From positions 1-64,000 of the forward strand of contig NZ_JALUXE010000024.1 of assembly GCF_027019125.1 (NCBI RefSeq): a DNA stretch of 64,000 bases. Direction: 5' to 3'. Each line of letters begins with the position of its first letter. Position 1 is the stretch's first letter. The DNA comes from Roseovarius sp. (GTDB lineage: Bacteria > Pseudomonadota > Alphaproteobacteria > Rhodobacterales > Rhodobacteraceae). The position numbers were made by a program, and so were the translations under genes. Below the pieces are notes generated by a model that did no database searches, had not been told where the DNA came from, and was given only the letters and a program-made list of their open reading frames with translations. Shown here one piece after another: positions 59,464 to 64,000 of the stretch.

Positions 59464-60210
59464 ATGTTCCCGATCCGCGATCATAACCCTTCGGGGCGCA
59501 GACCCTATGTCACCTACGGGCTGATCGCGCTCAATATCGTGATTTTCATATCCTACTGGCCGCTTTTCGCGAATGAGAGGGCGCTCAATCTCTTTTTCTA
59601 CGATTGGGCCATGATCCCCGCCAAGGTGACGCAACTGGGGGATTTCAGCGGGTTGCTGACCTCGATGTTCCTGCATGGGGGCGCGCTGCATCTGGCGGGA
59701 AACATGCTGTTTCTCTGGATCTTCGGGGATAACATGGAGGATCGGATGGGGCATCTGCCCTATCTCGGCTTTTACCTTGCCACCGGCGTGGCGGCGGGGC
59801 TTGCGCATATCCTGGGCAGTCCGGGCTCGATGGTGCCAACCGTCGGGGCCTCGGGCGCGATTGCGGGGGTGATGGGCGGGTATCTCCTGCTCTTTCCACG
59901 GGCGCGGGTGGATATCCTGCTGTTTTTCTTCGTGTTCTTTCGCATCATCCCGATTCCCGCAGCGATCATGCTGGTGCTGTGGTTCGCGCTTCAGGTCATG
60001 GCAGGGCTCGGCAGCGATCCCGACATGGGCGGGGTCGCCTATTGGGCACATGCGGGTGGGTTTGTTGCAGGCTTGGCATTGACACTGCCGGTCTTTCTGC
60101 GGCTTGGCGGCCCGCGTTTCTGGCGCGAGACCCATGGCTCGCCACCGCATCCTGCGCCCGACTACCGCTTTCGTCCCAGTTCCATTCCGACAGTGAGGAA
60201 ACGCCGATGA
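59464..60210 (+). CDS. Rhomboid-family intramembrane serine protease
   Basis: A 248-aa membrane protein with six helices. The catalytic Ser lies in GASGAIAGVMGGYLLLF, and the partner His in AYWAHAGGFVAGL. The family HLAGNMLFLWIFGDNMED loop is present. It cleaves membrane-protein substrates inside the bilayer. It overlaps the following GFA gene by 4 bp. Substrates are unknown. Confidence 0.9.
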   Translation: MFPIRDHNPSGRRPYVTYGLIALNIVIFISYWPLFANERALNLFFYDWAMIPAKVTQLGDFSGLLTSMFLHGGALHLAGNMLFLWIFGDNMEDRMGHLPYLGFYLATGVAAGLAHILGSPGSMVPTVGASGAIAGVMGGYLLLFPRARVDILLFFFVFFRIIPIPAAIMLVLWFALQVMAGLGSDPDMGGVAYWAHAGGFVAGLALTLPVFLRLGGPRFWRETHGSPPHPAPDYRFRPSSIPTVRKRR

Positions 60211-60575
60211 CCCACCCCCTCAAGGCCACCTGCCATTGCGGCGCGGTTGAGCTGCGCGTGACGCTCTCCGAGGGGCTTTCGACCGCGCGACGCTGTGATT
60301 GCTCGTTTTGCCGCAGGCGCGGCGCGGCGGCAGTTTCGGCCCCCCTGAACGGGGTCGAGGTGCTCCGCGGCGCGGATAATCTTACGCTCTATCAATGGGG
60401 CACTGGCACGGCCAAACACTATTTCTGCAAGACTTGCGGAATTTACACGCATCATCGGCGCCGATCGAACCCGAATGAGTATGGCGTCAATCTTGGGGCG
60501 ATCGAGGGCGTGAACCCGCGTGATCTCGACCCGATTGGATGGGTCGACGGGGTAAACCATCCGTCGGATGCGTGA
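60207..60575 (+). CDS. GFA/CENP-V-type zinc-binding protein
   Basis: A 122-aa protein with the GFA pattern: CHCGAVELRV, then CDCSFCRRRG, and FCKTCGIYTHHRR. Seven Cys residues would bind zinc in a beta-fold. The family was first described for glutathione-dependent formaldehyde activation, but most members have no proven activity. Its ATG overlaps the rhomboid stop codon by 4 bp. Confidence 0.9.
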   Translation: MTHPLKATCHCGAVELRVTLSEGLSTARRCDCSFCRRRGAAAVSAPLNGVEVLRGADNLTLYQWGTGTAKHYFCKTCGIYTHHRRRSNPNEYGVNLGAIEGVNPRDLDPIGWVDGVNHPSDA

Positions 60576-60671
60576 AGGGCCGTGAGGAAGAGTTTGGCCG
60601 AGAGTTGACATCGGCCCTAACCGCCAAAGCGCGGCGTCACGGCGTCAAACGCGACGCCGATACTTGCCCCC

Positions 60672-61457
60672 TCAGCCCCGGATCACGCCCGCGAACTTGT
60701 CAAAGATCGCCTCGTTGGCGCAGATCACCTCGCCATCGGCGAGAATATCGCCACCGGGGCGCACCGGTTCGACAAAACCGCCCGCTTCGCGCACGATGAT
60801 CACGCCCGCCGCGAGATCCCAGGCGTTCAAACGCCGCTCCCAGAACCCCTCATAGCGGCCCGCCGCCACATAGGCCATATCGAGCGCCGCCGACCCCCAG
60901 CGCCGCACACCCGCGCAGGTGGGCATGAGCCGCGCCAGATCCTGCAAGGTTTCGGGCAGGTCCGAGCGTCCGCCAAAGGGCAGACCGGTGGCAAAGATCG
61001 ACTCGATCATCTTGTTGCGCCCTGACACGCGCAGGCGGCTTTCGTTCATCCAGGCGCCCGCGCCTTTCTCGGCAAAGAACGCCTCGTCCTTGCTGGCATC
61101 GTAAATCACGCCTGCCACCACCTCGCCCTTGTGTTCCAGCGCGACAGAGACGGCCCAATGCGGCAGGCCGTGCAGGAAATTGGTGGTCCCGTCCAGCGGG
61201 TCTACGATCCAGCGGCGGGTGGGGTCCTGCCCCTCTTCTTCGCCGCCCTCTTCGGCCAGCCAGCCATAGGTCGGGCGCGCGCCCATCAACTCGGTCTTGA
61301 GAATCTTCTCGGCGGCAATATCGGCGCGGCTGACGAAATCTCCGGCCCCTTTCATGCTGACCTGAAGGTTCTCGACCTCGCGGAAATCCTTGGCCAGTGC
61401 CCGCCCCGCTTTGCGCGCGGCCTTGAGCATGACGTTGAGATTGGCACTACCTACCAT
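60672..61457 (-). CDS. Inositol-monophosphatase family protein
   Basis: A 261-aa enzyme with the IMPase metal-site motifs: WIVDPLDGTTNFLHGLPHWAVSV near 83 and AWDLAAGVIIVREAGG near 210. It hydrolyses phosphate monoesters, usually inositol-1-phosphate, using Mg. SuhB-like members also affect rRNA transcription, and this is not decidable here. It lies downstream of parC on the same strand, separated by 65 bp. Confidence 0.92.
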   Translation of the reverse strand: MVGSANLNVMLKAARKAGRALAKDFREVENLQVSMKGAGDFVSRADIAAEKILKTELMGARPTYGWLAEEGGEEEGQDPTRRWIVDPLDGTTNFLHGLPHWAVSVALEHKGEVVAGVIYDASKDEAFFAEKGAGAWMNESRLRVSGRNKMIESIFATGLPFGGRSDLPETLQDLARLMPTCAGVRRWGSAALDMAYVAAGRYEGFWERRLNAWDLAAGVIIVREAGGFVEPVRPGGDILADGEVICANEAIFDKFAGVIRG

Positions 61458-61522
61458 TGCAAGGGCTCCTTTTGGGTCAGGCCGGGGCTATACGCCGCGC
61501 GTCCGCAACAGACAAGGGCTGA

Positions 61523-63829
61523 TCAGGTAAAGCGGTTGTCACGGGGAAAACCGCGCGGGGCCATGCGGCCGGTGCCCGCACGCTTGCCCAGCCATTCCTC
61601 GAGATTGCTTTCGGTGCGGGTGCGCCCGGCCGGATCGCGCCATGTCAACCCGTCTGCCAGATCAAAGGTGGTGGCATCACTCAGTCCGCCATCCTTGTAT
61701 TTCTGCAGCCGCACGCCCTTGCCGCGCCCCAGTTCGGGCAGTTCGTCCAGTGCAAAGACCAGCACCTTGCGGTTATCGCCCACGCAGGCGACGTGATCGC
61801 CCATCACCGGGCGGCAGACCACGGCGCGCGCGGGATCACGCAGGTTGAGCACCTGCTTGCCGCTGCGGGTCTGGGCGATCACCTCTTCCTCGGGCACGAT
61901 GAAACCGTCCCCGGCGTCAGAGGCGACCAGCAATTTTCGCCCCGGCTTGTGAATGAGCAGATCGACGATCCCTGCCTCGTTGGGCAGATCGACCATCAGG
62001 CGCAGCGGCTCGCCCATGCCGCGCCCACCGGGCAGATTCGCGGCGCTGAGCGTGTAGAAACGGCCATTGCTGCCAAAGACCAGAATCCGGTCGGTCGTCT
62101 CGGCGTGGAACATGAAGCGAGGACCGTCGCCATCCTTGAACTTCAGCTCGCGGCTCAGATCGAGATGCCCGGTCATGGCCCTGATCCAGCCCATCTGGCT
62201 GCACACCACGGTAATCGGTTCTCGGTCGATCATCGCCTCGAGCGGCACGTCCTCGACGCTTCCCGCCTCGGCAAACTGTGTGCGACGCGCACCGATGGCA
62301 TGGCCCTTGCCAAAGGTTTTCTTGACCTCTTTCAACTGATCGGCCACCGCCACCCACTGCAACGAAACATCGTCGAGCAAATCCTCAAGGCCTGCGCGTT
62401 CCGCCATCAGCGCATCCCGCTCGGCGCGCAGTTCCATTTCTTCCAAGCGCCGCAAGGAGCGCAGGCGCATGTTGAGGATCGCCTCGGCCTGCACTTCGGT
62501 CAGCCCCGGCTCGTCGGACGGAGGGGGCGGCACATAATCCGCCTCGGACATGGCGCGCGGCACGGTGCGGCTCCAATCCTCGCGCATCAGGGCCGATTTC
62601 GGATCGTCGTCATAGCGGATGATGTCGATCACCCGGTCGAGATTGAGGAAGGCCACGATCAAGCCTTCCAGAACCTCCAGCCGGTGGTCGATCTTTTCCA
62701 TCCGGTGCGCCGAGCGGCGCAACAGCACCTCTTGCCGGAAATCGAGAAAGGCGCGCAGCACCTCCTTCAGCGAACAGACCTTGGGCGTGACCCCGTCGAT
62801 CAACACATTCATGTTGAGCGAGAACCGCACTTCCAATTCGGAATTGCGATACATCATGCCCATCAACACCTCGGGATCGACATTCTTGGAGCGCGGCTCG
62901 AGGATCAGGCGCACGTCATCGGCGCTCTCGTCACGGACATCGGCAAGGATCGGCACCTTGCGGCTCTGGATCAGTTCGGCGATGCGCTCGATCAGCTTGG
63001 ATTTCTGCACCTGATAGGGGATTTCGGTCACGACGATCTGCCATTGCCCGCGGCCCAGATCCTCCAGTTCCCATTTGCAGCGGAGGCGGAACGCGCCGCG
63101 CCCCGTGAGATAGGCCTGCGCGATGCTCTCGGCAGGCTCGACGATGACGCCGCCGGTGGGGAAATCGGGGCCCGGAATATAATTGAGCAGGGTCTCGTCA
63201 CGGGCATCCGGTGTCTTGATCAGATGCAGGCAGGCATCAATCAATTCACCGATGTTATGCGGCGGGATATTGGTGGCCATGCCAACCGCAATGCCCGAAG
63301 AGCCGTTGGCCAGCAGATTTGGAAAGGACGCGGGCAGAACCACGGGTTCGCGCAGCGTGCCGTCGTAATTGTCGCGAAAATCGACCGCATCCTCGGCCAG
63401 GCCGTCCAGCAGCGCCTCGGCAAAGGCGGTCATCCGCGCCTCGGTATAACGGCTGGCGGCGGGATTATCGCCGTCGATATTGCCGAAATTGCCCTGCCCG
63501 TCCACCAGCGGATAGCGCACCGCGAAATCCTGCGCCAGACGCGCCATCGCGTCATAGATCGCGGCATCGCCATGCGGGTGATAGTTGCCCATCACATCAC
63601 CGGAAATCTTTGCCGACTTGCGAAAGCCCCCGGTGCTGGAAAGCCGGAGTTCGCGCATCGCATAGAGGATACGCCGATGCACCGGCTTCAAACCGTCGCG
63701 CGCATCCGGCAACGCCCGGTGCATGATCGTGGACAGCGCATAGGTGAGATAGCGCTCACCGATCGCGCGGCGCAGCGGCTCTGACACAGCCTCGGGCTGC
63801 ATATTGGGGTCGTCCAACAGATCACTCAT
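61523..63829 (-). CDS. parC: DNA topoisomerase IV subunit A
   Basis: A 768-aa type IIA topoisomerase subunit. The N-terminal [22 protein letters not shown], the catalytic Tyr in [17 protein letters not shown] near residue 125, and the C-terminal beta-pinwheel place it in ParC. It separates replicated chromosomes with ParE. The loop around [13 protein letters not shown] carries Ala and Asp at positions that are Ser80 and Glu84 in E. coli ParC. The start at 63829 is the family N-terminus. Confidence 0.95.
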   Translation of the reverse strand: MSDLLDDPNMQPEAVSEPLRRAIGERYLTYALSTIMHRALPDARDGLKPVHRRILYAMRELRLSSTGGFRKSAKISGDVMGNYHPHGDAAIYDAMARLAQDFAVRYPLVDGQGNFGNIDGDNPAASRYTEARMTAFAEALLDGLAEDAVDFRDNYDGTLREPVVLPASFPNLLANGSSGIAVGMATNIPPHNIGELIDACLHLIKTPDARDETLLNYIPGPDFPTGGVIVEPAESIAQAYLTGRGAFRLRCKWELEDLGRGQWQIVVTEIPYQVQKSKLIERIAELIQSRKVPILADVRDESADDVRLILEPRSKNVDPEVLMGMMYRNSELEVRFSLNMNVLIDGVTPKVCSLKEVLRAFLDFRQEVLLRRSAHRMEKIDHRLEVLEGLIVAFLNLDRVIDIIRYDDDPKSALMREDWSRTVPRAMSEADYVPPPPSDEPGLTEVQAEAILNMRLRSLRRLEEMELRAERDALMAERAGLEDLLDDVSLQWVAVADQLKEVKKTFGKGHAIGARRTQFAEAGSVEDVPLEAMIDREPITVVCSQMGWIRAMTGHLDLSRELKFKDGDGPRFMFHAETTDRILVFGSNGRFYTLSAANLPGGRGMGEPLRLMVDLPNEAGIVDLLIHKPGRKLLVASDAGDGFIVPEEEVIAQTRSGKQVLNLRDPARAVVCRPVMGDHVACVGDNRKVLVFALDELPELGRGKGVRLQKYKDGGLSDATTFDLADGLTWRDPAGRTRTESNLEEWLGKRAGTGRMAPRGFPRDNRFT

Positions 63830-63987
63830 GCATGTGGTGATAGCCCTGCCATCCTGCGGCGTAAAGCATTCAGAGGCCGCAGGTTTCAATCTTTTCCGAT
63901 TTCCCCCTCATGGAGACGGGCGAATCGGATATACTGAACCTGCTGCCAAGCATTTGATTTTATCGTGTGGTACTGGGGGGATGCGCA

Positions 63988-64000
63988 ATGTGGCGCTTTA
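63988..64000 (+). other. Possible start of a gene running off the window
   Basis: An ATG at 63988 follows GGGGGG at plausible spacing and opens MWRF to the end of the sequence. Only four codons are visible, so the call is weak. The intervening 63830-63987 shows no gene. Confidence 0.2.

Noticed and set aside
61793..63784. 663-codon open frame on the plus strand
   Set aside because: Antisense shadow of parC, rich in His, Gln and Arg, with no recognisable domain.

Overview
The window reads as a chromosome segment of a high-GC alphaproteobacterium, most likely a Rhodobacteraceae (Roseobacter-group) species. The pointers are the FdsGBA-type formate dehydrogenase operon, TRAP transporters, glycine-betaine/dimethylglycine-type demethylation genes, PutA with a separate Lrp-type PutR, an ApbE/PepSY/DUF2271 flavin cluster, and dense operons with 4-bp ATGA overlaps. 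No rRNA, CRISPR array or complete insertion sequence was found. One tRNA gene, tRNA-Leu(TAA), lies at 54550-54635.

Positions 1 to about 12.8 kb are one end of an integrative/conjugative or plasmid-like element. Backbone genes lie almost all on the minus strand: DUF932, a large ParB-like protein, a Toprim primase-like protein, a DUF2493 protein, a small membrane protein, SSB, an XRE regulator, a DUF2285-type small protein and a frameshifted DUF6499-DUF2285 regulator. Two lower-GC plus-strand cargo genes (4337-4909 and 9737-10483) are wedged into this backbone, and both carry the R-x4-H signature of HEPN ribonucleases. The DUF932 and ParB genes share a 5' leader that can fold into a hairpin with an identical AGAGG loop and compensatory stem changes. 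A PrtN-like gene and three 12-bp tandem repeats mark the element's right end.

From 12.9 to 30.5 kb the genes are metabolic. A RidA protein, an HcnABC/opine-oxidase-like three-subunit amine oxidase and a TRAP transporter sit divergent from a LysR gene. Next come a DUF1330 gene and a TetR gene (with two near-perfect operators between them) and a tag-type DNA glycosylase. The LysR-fdsG-fdsB-fdsA-fdhD-fdsD formate dehydrogenase operon follows, then a photolyase-like flavoprotein with an unusual domain order.

From 30.6 to 46.7 kb lie a hydrolase, a P-loop NTPase and an ABC half-exporter whose ATPase motifs are all eroded. After them come an extracytosolic flavinylation/electron-transfer cluster (ApbE, PepSY-flavodoxin reductase, DUF2271, Asp-rich protein, cytochrome b, PepSY), a two-component system, an ECF sigma/anti-sigma pair divergent from a DUF4394 protein, a SAF-domain oxidoreductase, a double-CDGSH protein and a DMT exporter. 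From 46.9 to 64 kb lie a sulfotransferase and glycosyltransferase, a LysR/MttB-like/dimethylglycine-dehydrogenase-like quaternary amine module, tRNA-Leu, putR/putA, a LysE exporter, a rhomboid protease, a GFA protein, an inositol monophosphatase and parC.

All calls come from reading the sequence and recalled family signatures. No database search was run.
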